64,000 nt of DNA from Glutamicibacter soli (lineage in GTDB: Bacteria > Actinomycetota > Actinomycetes > Actinomycetales > Micrococcaceae). This document shows, one piece after another, positions 8,759 through 18,019 of this stretch (position 1 is its first letter; each line of letters starts with the position of its first letter). The stretch spans positions 207,123-271,122 of the forward strand of contig NZ_POAF01000007.1 of assembly GCF_003309065.1 (NCBI RefSeq), in the 5' to 3' direction. The notes beneath the pieces are model-generated. The model saw nothing but the letters and a program-made list of their open reading frames with translations. It had not been told where the DNA came from and ran no database searches. The position numbers and the translations under genes are program-made.

Positions 8759-10787
8759 CGCGCACCACCCCTACCGTCTCGATCTGGGCCCCGCCGGCGG
8801 TGGCCTCCTGGTAGGAGAGCACCGCGTCCAGCCCGGAGGCCGGGCCGATCAGCCGACGCACCGCGGGCCGCAGCGCCGGCGCGCACACCAGCACGGCTGA
8901 CACACCGCGGTTCTGCAGGTCGGCTGCGATCTTCTTGACCGAGTCCAGCACCGCTTCCAGCCTCCGCGCATCGAACATGATCTGGCTTCCGGCGTCCCCC
9001 GGGCGCAGGGCTTCCAGCATTCCCTGCTCCACCACCGGGTCGATCATGACGACCCGCAACGTGGATCCCTGCAGGTATCTTGCGGCAATCGCCGGACCCA
9101 GCGCCTCGCGGGCAGCCTCGATCAGGTTTTCCGGCGCGGTGCCGGTTTTCGCCTGCAGCGACAGGGCTTCGAAGATGCGCGCCAGGTCGTTGATGGCCAC
9201 GGCTTCGCCCAGCAACCCCTGCAGCACGCGCTGCACTTCAGCAAGAGAGAGCAACGAGGGCACCAGCTCTTCGACTGCGGAAGGGCTTTGCTCGCGCAGC
9301 GCGTCGGTCATGACACGCACGTCCTCGCGGGTGAGCAGGCGCGGGGCCTGTTCCTGCACGATGGACGACAGGTGCGTAATGATCACCGAGATCCGGTCGA
9401 TCGTCGTCGCTCCGGCCATGTCCGCGGTATGCCTTAATTCGGCGGGCACCCATTTGCCGGCCAGCCCGAACACCGGCTCGTGGACCAGCTGTCCGGGCAG
9501 CGAATCCAGCTGGTCGCCCAGGGCCAGCACCTTGCCGCGCGGAGCGGTGCCGCGTCCGGCTTCCACCCCGGCGATCAGGATCGCGTAGGTGGCCGGGGGC
9601 AGCTCCACGTTGTCGCGGGTGCGCACCGGGGGCAGCACGATGCCCAGGTCCATGGCGATGCGCCGGCGCAGGGCGCGCACCCGGGCCAACAGGTCGTCTC
9701 CGCCGCCGTTGACCACGTCCACCAGGTCTGCTGCCAGCTGCACCTCGATGGCATGGACCTTCATGCGTTCAAGCAGTTCGGTCGGGGTCTCCGGGGTGGC
9801 GCCCTGCGGTTCTGCCGCCGCCTGCGCGGCGGCCTGCGCCTCTTTCTCGTCCCGGGCCTTGATCCGGCCGGCGAACCAGAGCAGCAGCCCTCCGATGAAC
9901 ACAAAAGGCAGCTTGGGCATGCCCGGCACCAGCGCCAGCGCCACGGCGCAGCCCGCGGCAATGAGCAGCGCCGCCCGCGACTGCCCCAGCTGCGCCGACG
10001 CGGTGGCACCCATGTCGTCGGCCGAGTTGGAGCGGGTGACGATCATACCGGTGGAGACCGCCATGAGCAGGGCCGGAATCTGGGTGGCCAGGCCGTCGCC
10101 GATGGTCAGCAGCGCATAGGTGTTCAGCGCGTCGGCGATCTCCATGCCGCGCGAGAGCATGCCGATGCCGATGCCGCCGAGCAGGTTGATGATAATGATC
10201 ACCAGGCCGGCGATCGCATCGCCCTTGACGAACTTGCTCGCGCCGTCCATCGCCCCGTAGAAGTCGGCTTCCGCGGCGACTTCCGCGCGGCGCTCCCGCG
10301 CCTGGCTGTCGGTGATCAACCCGGCGTTCAGGTCAGCGTCGATGGCCATCTGCTTGCCCGGCATGGCATCCAGGGTGAACCGCGCGCCCACCTCGGCGAC
10401 GCGTTCGGCGCCCTTGGTGACCACCACGAACTGGATCACCACCAGAATCAGGAAGATCACGAATCCGATGACCAGCGATCCGCCGATGGTGATGTGCCCG
10501 AAGGCCTCGATCACCTCGCCGGCATAGCCCTGGCCGAGCACCAGCCGGGTGGAGGCCACGTTCAGCCCCAGGCGCAGCAGCGTGGCCACGAGCAGCAACG
10601 AGGGGAAGACCGAGAAGTCCAGCGGGCGCTTGGCGAACATGGTCAGCAGCAGGACTACCAGGGACAGCAGGATGCTGGTGGCAAACAGGATATCGAGCAG
10701 CGCCGCGGGGATGGGCACCACGAGCAGCAGCACGATGCCCACCACGCCCACCGGCACGGCGATCTTGGACAATTGCGAGTAGTTCAT
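8736..10787 (-). CDS. flhA: Flagellar export gate protein FlhA
   Basis: 683 residues. The N-terminal half has about eight TM helices, with the conserved FHIPEP-type region present as RFTLDAMPGKQMAIDADLNAG, and the cytoplasmic domain runs from about 340 to the end. FlhA forms the nonameric ring of the type III export gate and uses proton-motive force to move rod, hook and filament subunits. Usual family length (about 690). It follows flhB with a 15-base gap and overlaps the start of the FlhF-like gene. Confidence 0.97.
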   Translation of the reverse strand: MNYSQLSKIAVPVGVVGIVLLLVVPIPAALLDILFATSILLSLVVLLLTMFAKRPLDFSVFPSLLLVATLLRLGLNVASTRLVLGQGYAGEVIEAFGHITIGGSLVIGFVIFLILVVIQFVVVTKGAERVAEVGARFTLDAMPGKQMAIDADLNAGLITDSQARERRAEVAAEADFYGAMDGASKFVKGDAIAGLVIIIINLLGGIGIGMLSRGMEIADALNTYALLTIGDGLATQIPALLMAVSTGMIVTRSNSADDMGATASAQLGQSRAALLIAAGCAVALALVPGMPKLPFVFIGGLLLWFAGRIKARDEKEAQAAAQAAAEPQGATPETPTELLERMKVHAIEVQLAADLVDVVNGGGDDLLARVRALRRRIAMDLGIVLPPVRTRDNVELPPATYAILIAGVEAGRGTAPRGKVLALGDQLDSLPGQLVHEPVFGLAGKWVPAELRHTADMAGATTIDRISVIITHLSSIVQEQAPRLLTREDVRVMTDALREQSPSAVEELVPSLLSLAEVQRVLQGLLGEAVAINDLARIFEALSLQAKTGTAPENLIEAAREALGPAIAARYLQGSTLRVVMIDPVVEQGMLEALRPGDAGSQIMFDARRLEAVLDSVKKIAADLQNRGVSAVLVCAPALRPAVRRLIGPASGLDAVLSYQEATAGGAQIETVGVVRGADAISA

Positions 10788-10802
10788 CGAGGTCTTCCTG
10801 TG

Positions 10803-11894
10803 CTAGCTGCCGGATCCGGCGGCGGGTGCGGTATGAATGCCTGTGGAGGCGCCACGGGATTTGAGTTTCATGACGAAGGCCAGCACCCTGGCCACGTCGG
10901 TGTAGCTGTCAGCGGGGATCTCCTCGCCGACGTCGCACTGCGCGTGCAGGCCGCGCGCCAGTGGAATGTCCCGGATCATCGGAACCCGGTGCTCGGCGGC
11001 CACTTCGCGCAGTCGGGCGGCAATGTCCCCTGCCCCCTTGGCCACCACGGTGGGCGCCGAAATGCCTGGCTGATAACGCAAGGCGACCGCCACGTGGGTC
11101 GGGTTCACGATCACCACGTCGGCATCTGCCACGGCGGCGATCATCGCATTGCGGCTGAGCGCCAGCTGCCGGGCCCGGCGCTGGGACTTCACCAGCGGGT
11201 CCCCTTCGCTGCGCTTGTGCTCGTCGGTCAGTTCCTTGCGGGTCATCCGCGTGTGCTTGCGGTTGCGCCGCATGACCACCAGCACGTCCGCGGCGGCCAG
11301 CACCAGCCCGGCGGCCACCGAAGCCTGGATCAACCAGCCGGCCCCCTGTCCTCCGGTGCTCAGCAGGGAGGACAACGGCAGCGCCCCGGACTGCAGCAGC
11401 ATCGGCATCAGGGACTGCACCACCAGCCACAGCACCAGCCCGATCACCGCGACCTTCAGCAGCGCCTTGATCCCCTGCCACAGTGCCGCGAAGCCGAACA
11501 CCCGGGACAGCCCGGCAACCGGATTGAGATTCGACGGATCCAACCGGAACTGGCGGAAACGAATGCCTCCCTGCAGCGCGGATACCGCGATCACAACCAC
11601 CAGGCCCACGAGGAACAGCGGGCCCACTGTCGCAGCCATGGATCCCAGCGACTGGGCAAGCAGCGCCACCGCTGCCTCGGGGTCCGGGTGCGCGGCCAGC
11701 GGGCGCAGCGCGGCGAAGTGGACTGCCCCGGCTTCCCTGGCCCGTTCAAGCACTCCTGGCACCATCAGGGCCGCGGCGCCCAGTCCGAGCCAGGCGGCCA
11801 GGTCCTGCGAGCGGCTCATCTTGCCCTTGGAGTGGACTTCCTTCATCCGCTGGCTGGTCGCCTTTTCGCTGCGCTCCCCCGAGTCCTGCGTCAT
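10803..11894 (-). CDS. flhB: Flagellar export switch protein FlhB
   Basis: 363 residues. SGERSEKATSQRMKEVHSKG is the conserved FlhB start. Four TM helices lie at about 30-210. The cytoplasmic domain contains VIVNPTHVAVAL, the autocleavage NPTH site that switches export specificity from hook to filament proteins together with FliK. Overlaps the end of fliR by four bases, so translational coupling is likely. Confidence 0.97.
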   Translation of the reverse strand: MTQDSGERSEKATSQRMKEVHSKGKMSRSQDLAAWLGLGAAALMVPGVLERAREAGAVHFAALRPLAAHPDPEAAVALLAQSLGSMAATVGPLFLVGLVVVIAVSALQGGIRFRQFRLDPSNLNPVAGLSRVFGFAALWQGIKALLKVAVIGLVLWLVVQSLMPMLLQSGALPLSSLLSTGGQGAGWLIQASVAAGLVLAAADVLVVMRRNRKHTRMTRKELTDEHKRSEGDPLVKSQRRARQLALSRNAMIAAVADADVVIVNPTHVAVALRYQPGISAPTVVAKGAGDIAARLREVAAEHRVPMIRDIPLARGLHAQCDVGEEIPADSYTDVARVLAFVMKLKSRGASTGIHTAPAAGSGS

Positions 11895-12655
11895 CGCGGC
11901 ACCATCGCCGGCAGCAGTTCCAGCCCATCGCGCACCAGCGCTGAGACGATGGAGGGCAGCACCACGAACACCGTTCCGGCCAGGGCCAGGGTGATAAAGA
12001 TCTTCAGCGGAAAGCCCATGGCGAACGCATTAAGCGCCGGTGCGGCGCGGGTCAGCAGCCCCAGCCCGAAATCCGCGAGCACCAGGACCACCAGCAGCGG
12101 ACCGGCGATCTGGACGGCCGCCACGAACATCTGCGGCACCGCGGCGGCCAGGAACTGCGCTGCGCCGGACAAGGCCAGCCCGGCGCCCAGCGGCACCGCG
12201 GAGAACGAGGTGAACACCCCGGCCAACACCAACTGGTAGCCGTCGGAGGCAACCAGCAGCGCGAGCGCGGCGAAATGGAAAAAGCGGGCGAATTGGGCGC
12301 CGTTGACCATGGACTGCGGGTCGAAGCCCTGGGCCATGGAGAAGCCGCCGAACAGGTCGATCAGGTTGCCCGCGGACTGCACCGCGGCGAAAACCAGCAG
12401 GATCATGAATCCCATGCAGGCCCCGGCCGCCAGCTCCAGCACCAGCAGGCCAAGGTACCCGGCGGTGTTCGGCGACACGTAGTCCGGGGCAAGTTTCGGG
12501 GTCACCGTCAGGGCCAGGGCCACGCCGAGCATGCCCTTGATGCGCAGCGGGATCGAGTTGTGGGAAAAGGGCGGGGCGAGCATCAGGAAGGCGGTGATGC
12601 GCACGGCGGCGAGCATCAGCACCTCAAGGAAGTGCAGCTGCAGAGTGAAATGCAT
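11891..12655 (-). CDS. fliR: Flagellar export gate protein FliR
   Basis: 254 residues with six hydrophobic helices and conserved features such as RITAFLMLAPPFSHNSIPLR near the start. With FliP and FliQ it forms the helical core of the export gate. The ATG at 12655 overlaps the fliQ stop (TGATG). A longer open frame upstream of this start reads through fliQ in another phase and is not coding. Confidence 0.95.
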   Translation of the reverse strand: MHFTLQLHFLEVLMLAAVRITAFLMLAPPFSHNSIPLRIKGMLGVALALTVTPKLAPDYVSPNTAGYLGLLVLELAAGACMGFMILLVFAAVQSAGNLIDLFGGFSMAQGFDPQSMVNGAQFARFFHFAALALLVASDGYQLVLAGVFTSFSAVPLGAGLALSGAAQFLAAAVPQMFVAAVQIAGPLLVVLVLADFGLGLLTRAAPALNAFAMGFPLKIFITLALAGTVFVVLPSIVSALVRDGLELLPAMVPR

Positions 12656-12930
12656 CAGCTGCCATCCAGCAGCAGGGGCAGCTTGCCGAACAGCTCGTGG
12701 GTGAACAGCACTGCCTCGGAGATCATCCAGTGCCCGCAGACCACGAGCGCCACCGCCACTGCCACCGCCTTGGGCACGAAGGACAACGTGACTTCCTGGA
12801 TCTGGGTCATCGACTGGAACAGCGAGATGGCGAAGCCGACCACCAGCGAGGTGATCAGCACCGGGGCGGCCAGCTTGGCCGCCAGCATCAGCCCGGAGAG
12901 CCCGATGTCCAGCACTGCATTGGAATCCAT
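12655..12930 (-). CDS. fliQ: Flagellar export gate protein FliQ
   Basis: 91 residues, the normal FliQ size. Two TM helices (about 15-38 and 50-70) are joined by SMTQIQEVTLSFVPK, the family signature. It is part of the FliPQR gate complex in the basal body membrane. Confidence 0.96.
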   Translation of the reverse strand: MDSNAVLDIGLSGLMLAAKLAAPVLITSLVVGFAISLFQSMTQIQEVTLSFVPKAVAVAVALVVCGHWMISEAVLFTHELFGKLPLLLDGS

Positions 12931-12933
12931 GGC

Positions 12934-13767
12934 TCACCCGCCTGCAATCTGGTAGGAACCGACCAAAGCGGTGATGATCAGCGACCACCCGTCGACCAGC
13001 ACAAACAGCAGGATCTTGAACGGCAGCGAGATCATCACCGGAGGAAGCATCATCATGCCCATGGACATCAGCGCGGAGGCGACAACCAGATCGATGACCA
13101 AAAATGGCACAAAAATCACGAAGCCGATGATGAATGCTGCGCGCAGCTCGGAAATCATGAACGCCGGGATCAGGGTGGTCAAGTCAACATCGGCGGGGCT
13201 TGCGGGGTTGGGCAGCTGGGCGGCGCGCGTCATCAGCGCGATGTCCGCTTCCCGGGTATGGGCCAGCATGAAGTCGCGCAGCGGCTCCATGCCGATGTCC
13301 AGTGCTCCATTCAGATCCAGCTCCCCGGACAGGTACGGCTGCACTCCCAGCTCGTTCATCTGGCCGAGGACCGGCCCCATGATGAACAACGACAAGAACA
13401 GGGACAGCCCCGCCAGCACCTGGTTGGGCGGGATGCTCGGCAGCGACAGCGCGTTGCGGGTCAGCGCCAGCACCACAAAAATCTTGGTGAATGAACTCAT
13501 CATGAGCAGCAACGCCGGGGCCACCGACAGCAGCGTGATGGCGATCAGCGTGACGATCGCGGAATTCGGGGTGCCGTTCGGGCCGTTGATGTCCACCGAG
13601 ATGCCGCCGCCGGGCACGGCAGGCTCCGGGGTGGCGGGGGTCGCCAAGGCCGCCGGGGCGGCCAGCAGCAACCAGGCCAGGTAGGCGGCGGCCAGTACGG
13701 CGGCAACCAGCAGCCGCAGCTGGTTCCCGGACCCGGCAGCACCCCGGTTCGCCCGGGGGCGCCTCAC
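12934..13767 (-). CDS. fliP: Flagellar export gate protein FliP
   Basis: 277 residues. A basic N-terminus and signal-like hydrophobic segment (about 17-42) precede the FliP core: SSFTKIFVVLALTRNALSLP, PPNQVLAGLSLFLSLFIMGP, and the C-terminal GFVIFVPFLVIDLVVASALM with MGMMMLPPVMISLPFKILLF. These are diagnostic. Forms the pentameric part of the export gate. Overlaps fliO by four bases. Confidence 0.97.
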   Translation of the reverse strand: MRRPRANRGAAGSGNQLRLLVAAVLAAAYLAWLLLAAPAALATPATPEPAVPGGGISVDINGPNGTPNSAIVTLIAITLLSVAPALLLMMSSFTKIFVVLALTRNALSLPSIPPNQVLAGLSLFLSLFIMGPVLGQMNELGVQPYLSGELDLNGALDIGMEPLRDFMLAHTREADIALMTRAAQLPNPASPADVDLTTLIPAFMISELRAAFIIGFVIFVPFLVIDLVVASALMSMGMMMLPPVMISLPFKILLFVLVDGWSLIITALVGSYQIAGG

Positions 13768-14282
13768 CGGCGCGGCCCTCGGCGCAGCGCATGCTGGGCG
13801 TCGCGCCAGGTCTGGACGTCCAGGATGGAGCCGGAGAGCATGCCCGGGCGCGTGGAGGCCTGGGAACTGCGGCGCAGCTCGGCTTCGAACGCGTTCACTG
13901 CGCGCAGGCTCTTGCGGGTGGGCGCCGCCGGCGGGGTGTCGCGGTCCTGTTCGCCGTCCGGCAGATCGTCAACCAGCACCGGGCCGGCGGCATGCTGCCC
14001 GGGCTGCGTGGCCGACTCGGCGACCTGCGCTGCCGCGGGGGCGTCATAACTGTCGATGACGTTGACCGCGGCTTCGCTGACGCCCAGCAGATAACGCCGG
14101 CCCTCGACGTCGATCAGCACCGCCGAGGATTTCGGGCCCAGCGGCTGCCGCTGCACCACTGACAACAGCGAGCTGCCCGGGGTGCCGAGGCGGGTGGAGA
14201 ATTTCCTTCGCAGGTAGAGCAGCAGGCCGAAGACCGCGGCGAGCGAGAGCACTACCCTCAGGAACAGGAGAATGCCGTCCAC
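13764..14282 (-). CDS. fliO: Flagellar assembly protein FliO
   Basis: 172 residues. One N-terminal TM helix (about 5-24) is followed by a small cytoplasmic domain, VVQRQPLGPKSSAVLIDVEG then RRYLLGVSE, typical of FliO, and a polar tail. FliO helps assemble the FliP ring and is not itself in the final gate. Position between fliN and fliP supports the call, since the family is weakly conserved. Confidence 0.88.
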   Translation of the reverse strand: MDGILLFLRVVLSLAAVFGLLLYLRRKFSTRLGTPGSSLLSVVQRQPLGPKSSAVLIDVEGRRYLLGVSEAAVNVIDSYDAPAAAQVAESATQPGQHAAGPVLVDDLPDGEQDRDTPPAAPTRKSLRAVNAFEAELRRSSQASTRPGMLSGSILDVQTWRDAQHALRRGPRR

Positions 14283-14284
14283 GC

Positions 14285-15031
14285 TCAGGCGCCCGCCGAA
14301 TCCATGTCAAGGATCTTGGTAATGCGTACGCCGTAATCCTGGTCCATGACTACCACCTCGCCCTGGGCGATCAGCCGTCCATTGAGCAGCACGTCCGCCG
14401 GGGCCCCGGCGGAACGGTCAAGCTCGATGACGGCGCCCGGTTCCAGGTTCAGCACATCGCGCACCGACAATCGGGTGCGTCCAATCTGGACGGTCAGCGC
14501 CATCTCCACATTCGAGATGCGGCCCAGCCGGCTGGCCATGTCCTCCGGCTCCTCGAGGGAGGGGGCCGGGCCGGAGACCGGTGCGGTTTCGCGAAGGCGC
14601 AGGGCGAAGAAACCGGCGTCCTCCCCGGACTGGGTGCGCAGCATGAAGCCCACCGTGTCTGCCGCGGAGAGCGTGCCCTGGGCGTTCTCGCCGGATTCCA
14701 GGCTCAACACCCCGATGCCCAGCACGCCGGTTGCAGCTTCCAGCGCCGGGCGCAGCAGATCCTCGGTGCCCACGCGGGCGGTGCGGCGTTCGGAGATCCC
14801 TCCAAGCTCGCGCTCGGCCACGTGCAGCACCACGTCGGCTGACTGCTCCCCGACAAAGGTCGCGCAGAGCACCGCCCCGGCGGCCGAGGCGACCCAGTCC
14901 TGCCGCGGCCCGGTGTGCAGCACCGCGCTCAGCGAGGTGGCGGTGGGCAGCATCGCGGCCAGCGCCTGGGCGGCGGAGGTGTACAGCGCGGTGGAGTGGA
15001 GGACCGCGGAGGTCTCGTTGAAGGCTGGCAT
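14285..15031 (-). CDS. fliN: Flagellar motor switch protein FliN (FliY-like)
   Basis: 248 residues, much longer than E. coli FliN (137). Residues about 1-150 form a CheC/FliY-like region, and about 165-245 form the SpoA domain, with ISNVEMALTVQIGRTRLSVR then DVLNLEPGAVIELDR and ending GVRITKILD. It builds the lower C-ring and export dock. Whether the N-terminal part has CheY-P phosphatase activity cannot be judged; no clear CheC active-site ExxN motif is visible. Confidence 0.93.
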   Translation of the reverse strand: MPAFNETSAVLHSTALYTSAAQALAAMLPTATSLSAVLHTGPRQDWVASAAGAVLCATFVGEQSADVVLHVAERELGGISERRTARVGTEDLLRPALEAATGVLGIGVLSLESGENAQGTLSAADTVGFMLRTQSGEDAGFFALRLRETAPVSGPAPSLEEPEDMASRLGRISNVEMALTVQIGRTRLSVRDVLNLEPGAVIELDRSAGAPADVLLNGRLIAQGEVVVMDQDYGVRITKILDMDSAGA

Positions 15032-15033
15032 GG

Positions 15034-15951
15034 TTAACTTTCCTGATTCGTGACAATGACGGCGGCTGCGCGGCCGTCGCGCGATCCCGCGGCGGCGGTA
15101 CCGACGCGGTGCCCGCCGGCGAGCAAGTCAAAGGGCTGGTGCACGCGGTGGCCCAGGGGCAGCACGTCTCCCACCGCAAGCTCCAGGATTGCTTGGGGCT
15201 TCACCAGGTTAGGGACGGTGGACAGCTGCACCTGCAGCGGGACCGTCCCCAGGGACTGGGCCAGCAGCTCTTCGGAGTTCTCCGCGTCGGACCGCGGGTT
15301 GGCCTCGCCGAGCTGTTCAAGCAGCAGCTCGGCTGGCAGCGCCACCGAGGCGCTGGCGCTGCGCTCGCCCACCCTGATCCCCAGCCGGGCGACGATCATC
15401 ACCTGCGACTTCGCGGCGGCCTGGGCGAACTGCGACTGGTGGGCGATGGAGGCAACGACAAGCCGTTCGGAGAGCAGCGTTCCCAGCGAATAGTGCAGGT
15501 CCTCCAGCGCCTCGCCCATCAACGAGCGGATCAGCGTCGCTTCGATGCGGGTGAAGGCCCGGTCCGGCAGGTCGCCGGGGGCATGGCTGCCGAGCATGTG
15601 GCAGACCCAGCTCAGCGCCTCGCTGGCGGGGAACTGCAGCACGCTGCGAGCCTCGGTGCTTTCGGCGGCGCAGAGCACCATGGTGGTCAGCGGCGGCAAT
15701 CCTGCGACGTAGTCGTCATAGGTCTGCATCTGCACCGATTCGAAACTGACCTGCGACATCACCCGGATCTTGGCGGTCAGCTGGGTACCCCACTGGCGCG
15801 CAAAGGTCTCGAAGGCAAGTTCGAGCACACGCGCGTGTTCACGGGCAAGGGTCGTGGGGCGGCGGAAGTCGTACACTTCGGCCAGCGCATGCGCGGACGT
15901 GGTATCCCGCGGCACGCCGTAGCCCGGGCCTCCCAAAGGCAAAGATGTCAC
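15034..15951 (-). CDS. fliM: Flagellar motor switch protein FliM
   Basis: 305 residues. The middle domain and C-terminal SpoA domain (VQLSTVPNLVKPQAILELAV, GDVLPLGHRV) are recognisable. FliM links FliG to FliN in the C-ring and normally binds CheY-P through an N-terminal LSQxEIDxLL peptide; that peptide is not evident here. GTG start at 15951 with no good Shine-Dalgarno. A sigma-28-like -10 element ends only eight bases before the start, so a nearly leaderless message is possible. Confidence 0.93.
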   Translation of the reverse strand: MTSLPLGGPGYGVPRDTTSAHALAEVYDFRRPTTLAREHARVLELAFETFARQWGTQLTAKIRVMSQVSFESVQMQTYDDYVAGLPPLTTMVLCAAESTEARSVLQFPASEALSWVCHMLGSHAPGDLPDRAFTRIEATLIRSLMGEALEDLHYSLGTLLSERLVVASIAHQSQFAQAAAKSQVMIVARLGIRVGERSASASVALPAELLLEQLGEANPRSDAENSEELLAQSLGTVPLQVQLSTVPNLVKPQAILELAVGDVLPLGHRVHQPFDLLAGGHRVGTAAAGSRDGRAAAVIVTNQES

Positions 15952-15959
15952 GGTGGCTA

Positions 15960-15986
15960 CTCTCGGCAGCCGGGCGCTGATCGTTA
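15960..15986 (-). promoter_or_regulatory. Candidate sigma-28 (FliA) promoter before fliM
   Basis: On the minus strand GCTAAC, then 15 bases after TAAC, then GCCGAGAG: one base off the GCCGATAG seen before flagellin. It lies in the 97-base motB-fliM gap, the largest gap in the downstream half of the operon. It could provide internal expression of fliM through csrA. Confidence 0.55.
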
Positions 15987-16048
15987 GCCGGTTTCGGCAG
16001 GCAATTGACAGCCAGCCCCCGACATAGTTTTGTCATCGCCCAGGGGTG

Positions 16049-16888
16049 CTATCCATCGAGTTCCGGGAGTTTCTCGCGAACCGCCTCGCTCTTGTTGGAC
16101 AGCACCACGATGTCCACCCGGCGGTTCAGCGACAAGTCCCCCCGGTCCTTCAGCGGCCGAGCGTCGCCGTAGCCCACCGAGGAGATCCTGCCCGGCTTGA
16201 TGCCGCCGTCCTCCACCAGGACCCGCAGGACGCCGGTGGCCCGGCTCGCCGAAAGCTCCCAATTGGTCGGATACGGATGGACCGGCTGGCGCACGTCAGC
16301 GAAGCCCTCCACGGCGATGTTCAGGTTCGCCTGCTTCAGCACCGGTCCGATGGCGTCGATGATCCGGCCCGCTTGGCGAGTCAGCTCGGCGCTGTTGGGG
16401 ACGAAAAAGGTTTCGGCGCTGACCAGCCGCACCGTCAAGCCGCGCTGGTCGATGCGGTAGACCGCGGCATCGGGGTAGCCCTGCTCGACCAGGGCGTCCT
16501 GGATCTGCTCCTTGAGCTTGAGCAGCTTCCGGGTTTCCGCGCTGGCCATGGCTTCCAGCTGCTCGCTGGTCAGTTCCTCACCGGTGCCGGTGCTGAGCAG
16601 CCCCTGGGCGCCGGCCATATCGGCCGGGACCACGATGCCTTCGGCGGTATCGGCGAACTGGGTTTCCTGGACGCCGAAGCCGGTGGCCAGCGAATTGCGT
16701 AAGGCCGCGAATTTGTCCTGGTCCACCGTGGACATCGCATACAGCACGATGAAAAGGCACATCAGCACGGTCACCATGTCCATGTAGGAGGCCATCCAGC
16801 GCTCGGAGTTCTCGGAATGGCCCTGCTGCGCCGATCGCCTGCGGCGGCGCGAACGCCCCGCGGCACGGGATGATCCGGGACGGCTCAT
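16049..16888 (-). CDS. motB: Flagellar stator protein MotB
   Basis: 279 residues. Basic N-terminus, then one TM helix at about 33-53 with MASYMDMVTVLMCLFIVLYA. The Asp in YMD is the proton-accepting residue. The C-terminal OmpA-like peptidoglycan-binding domain includes NIAVEGFADVRQP, LSASRATGVLRVL and SSVGYGDARP. Anchors the stator to the cell wall. Overlaps motA by four bases. Confidence 0.96.
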   Translation of the reverse strand: MSRPGSSRAAGRSRRRRRSAQQGHSENSERWMASYMDMVTVLMCLFIVLYAMSTVDQDKFAALRNSLATGFGVQETQFADTAEGIVVPADMAGAQGLLSTGTGEELTSEQLEAMASAETRKLLKLKEQIQDALVEQGYPDAAVYRIDQRGLTVRLVSAETFFVPNSAELTRQAGRIIDAIGPVLKQANLNIAVEGFADVRQPVHPYPTNWELSASRATGVLRVLVEDGGIKPGRISSVGYGDARPLKDRGDLSLNRRVDIVVLSNKSEAVREKLPELDG

Positions 16889-17697
16889 GCGGCTTCCTCG
16901 AAGTCCTGCTCAGCCAACCTGATGGAGTCCTTGGAACCCGAAGCCTTGGCCGAGTCGGCCGGGAGCATGCCTTCGAGTTTTTCACGCAGCACGAGTGCCG
17001 GGGTGCCGGACTGGATGGCCATGAGCCCCTCGACGGCGAGGTTCAGCTGCTCGGATTCAAGTTCGGCCAGCCGTCCCAGCCTCGCCCCGATGGGAAGCCA
17101 AATGAAGTTCGCCGAGACCAGTCCCCAGAGGGTCGCAACGAAAGCGGCGGCGATCATGTGCCCCAGCTCGTCGGGTTTGGACAGGTTTTCCAGCACGTGG
17201 GTCAGGGACACCACGGTGCCGATGATCCCCACCGTGGGCGCGTACCCGCCCAGAGTCGCGAACCACTTGCTGGCCACGGATTTCTCGCGCTCCTGGGTGT
17301 CGATGTCGTCTTCGAGCATGTCGCGCAGGTCGTCGGCGTCGACCCCGTCGGCCATCGCCTGCAGGGCGCGGGCCACCAGCGGGTCCTTGGCCTTGGCCAC
17401 CTCGGCTTCCAGGGCCAGCAGCCCGTCGCGCCGCGCCACCTCGGCGAAGTGGACCAGCTGCTCGACCAGATCCCGGGGGTTACCGATTTTGCCTCGGAAC
17501 GCCTGCGGCAGCGCCTTGAACGCCGCGAGCATGTCCTTGATGGTACCGCTGGCGATGCCCACCGCGATCGTCCCGAAGAACACGATGATCATCGGTGCGG
17601 GCAACAGGATGGAGGACAGGCTGGCGCCCTCCATGAACAGCATGGTGAACATCGCGCCAAAGGCGAGCAGCAAGCCGATAATTGTTGCCGGATCCAT
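16885..17697 (-). CDS. motA: Flagellar stator protein MotA
   Basis: 270 residues with four TM helices: two near the N-terminus (about 5-52) and two after a cytoplasmic loop (ATLGGYAPTVGIIGTVVSLT, then FVATLWGLVSANFIWLPIG). The proline-bearing helices and basic loop residues match the proton-type MotA family. Forms the torque-generating ring around MotB. Confidence 0.96.
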   Translation of the reverse strand: MDPATIIGLLLAFGAMFTMLFMEGASLSSILLPAPMIIVFFGTIAVGIASGTIKDMLAAFKALPQAFRGKIGNPRDLVEQLVHFAEVARRDGLLALEAEVAKAKDPLVARALQAMADGVDADDLRDMLEDDIDTQEREKSVASKWFATLGGYAPTVGIIGTVVSLTHVLENLSKPDELGHMIAAAFVATLWGLVSANFIWLPIGARLGRLAELESEQLNLAVEGLMAIQSGTPALVLREKLEGMLPADSAKASGSKDSIRLAEQDFEEAA

Positions 17698-17712
17698 GGA
17701 TATCTCCCCTTA

Positions 17713-17952
17713 TTAAGGCGCTCCGGGAGCCGGCGCCGCACCGGCAGCCTGAGCGGCTGCGGTGCGGGCCGCGGTGAGCACCCGGGCCCGGTAGTCGACG
17801 GTCAGGGCAATGATCTCGTCCAGGGTTTCGCGCACCACGTACTGGGCGCCGTTGGCCATCACCACCACAGTGTCCGGCGACTGCGCGATCCGTTCGATCA
17901 GGTCCGCGTTCACGGCCAGCCGGGTGGAGTTCAACCTGGTTAACACGATCAT
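17713..17952 (-). CDS. flbD: FlbD/SwrD-family flagellar protein
   Basis: 79 residues. MIVLTRLNSTRLAVNADLIE and the following VVVMANGAQYVVRETLDEII are diagnostic of the small FlbD family. The Bacillus homolog SwrD boosts stator power and is needed for swarming. The position directly before motA fits such a role. ATG at 17952 with GAGG upstream, and its own sigma-28-like promoter at 17983-18009. Confidence 0.9.
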   Translation of the reverse strand: MIVLTRLNSTRLAVNADLIERIAQSPDTVVVMANGAQYVVRETLDEIIALTVDYRARVLTAARTAAAQAAGAAPAPGAP

Positions 17953-17982
17953 GGTGCCCTCACCTCATTAGTCCACTGTCAA

Positions 17983-18009
17983 CTGTCGGCGCCCGGGCGC
18001 CGGACGTTA
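17983..18009 (-). promoter_or_regulatory. Candidate sigma-28 promoter before flbD-motA-motB
   Basis: GCTAAC, 15 bases after TAAC, GCCGACAG on the minus strand, in the flgE-flbD gap. It would start a message about 24 bases before the flbD ATG. Confidence 0.6.
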
Positions 18010-18019
18010 GCCGCAGCGC

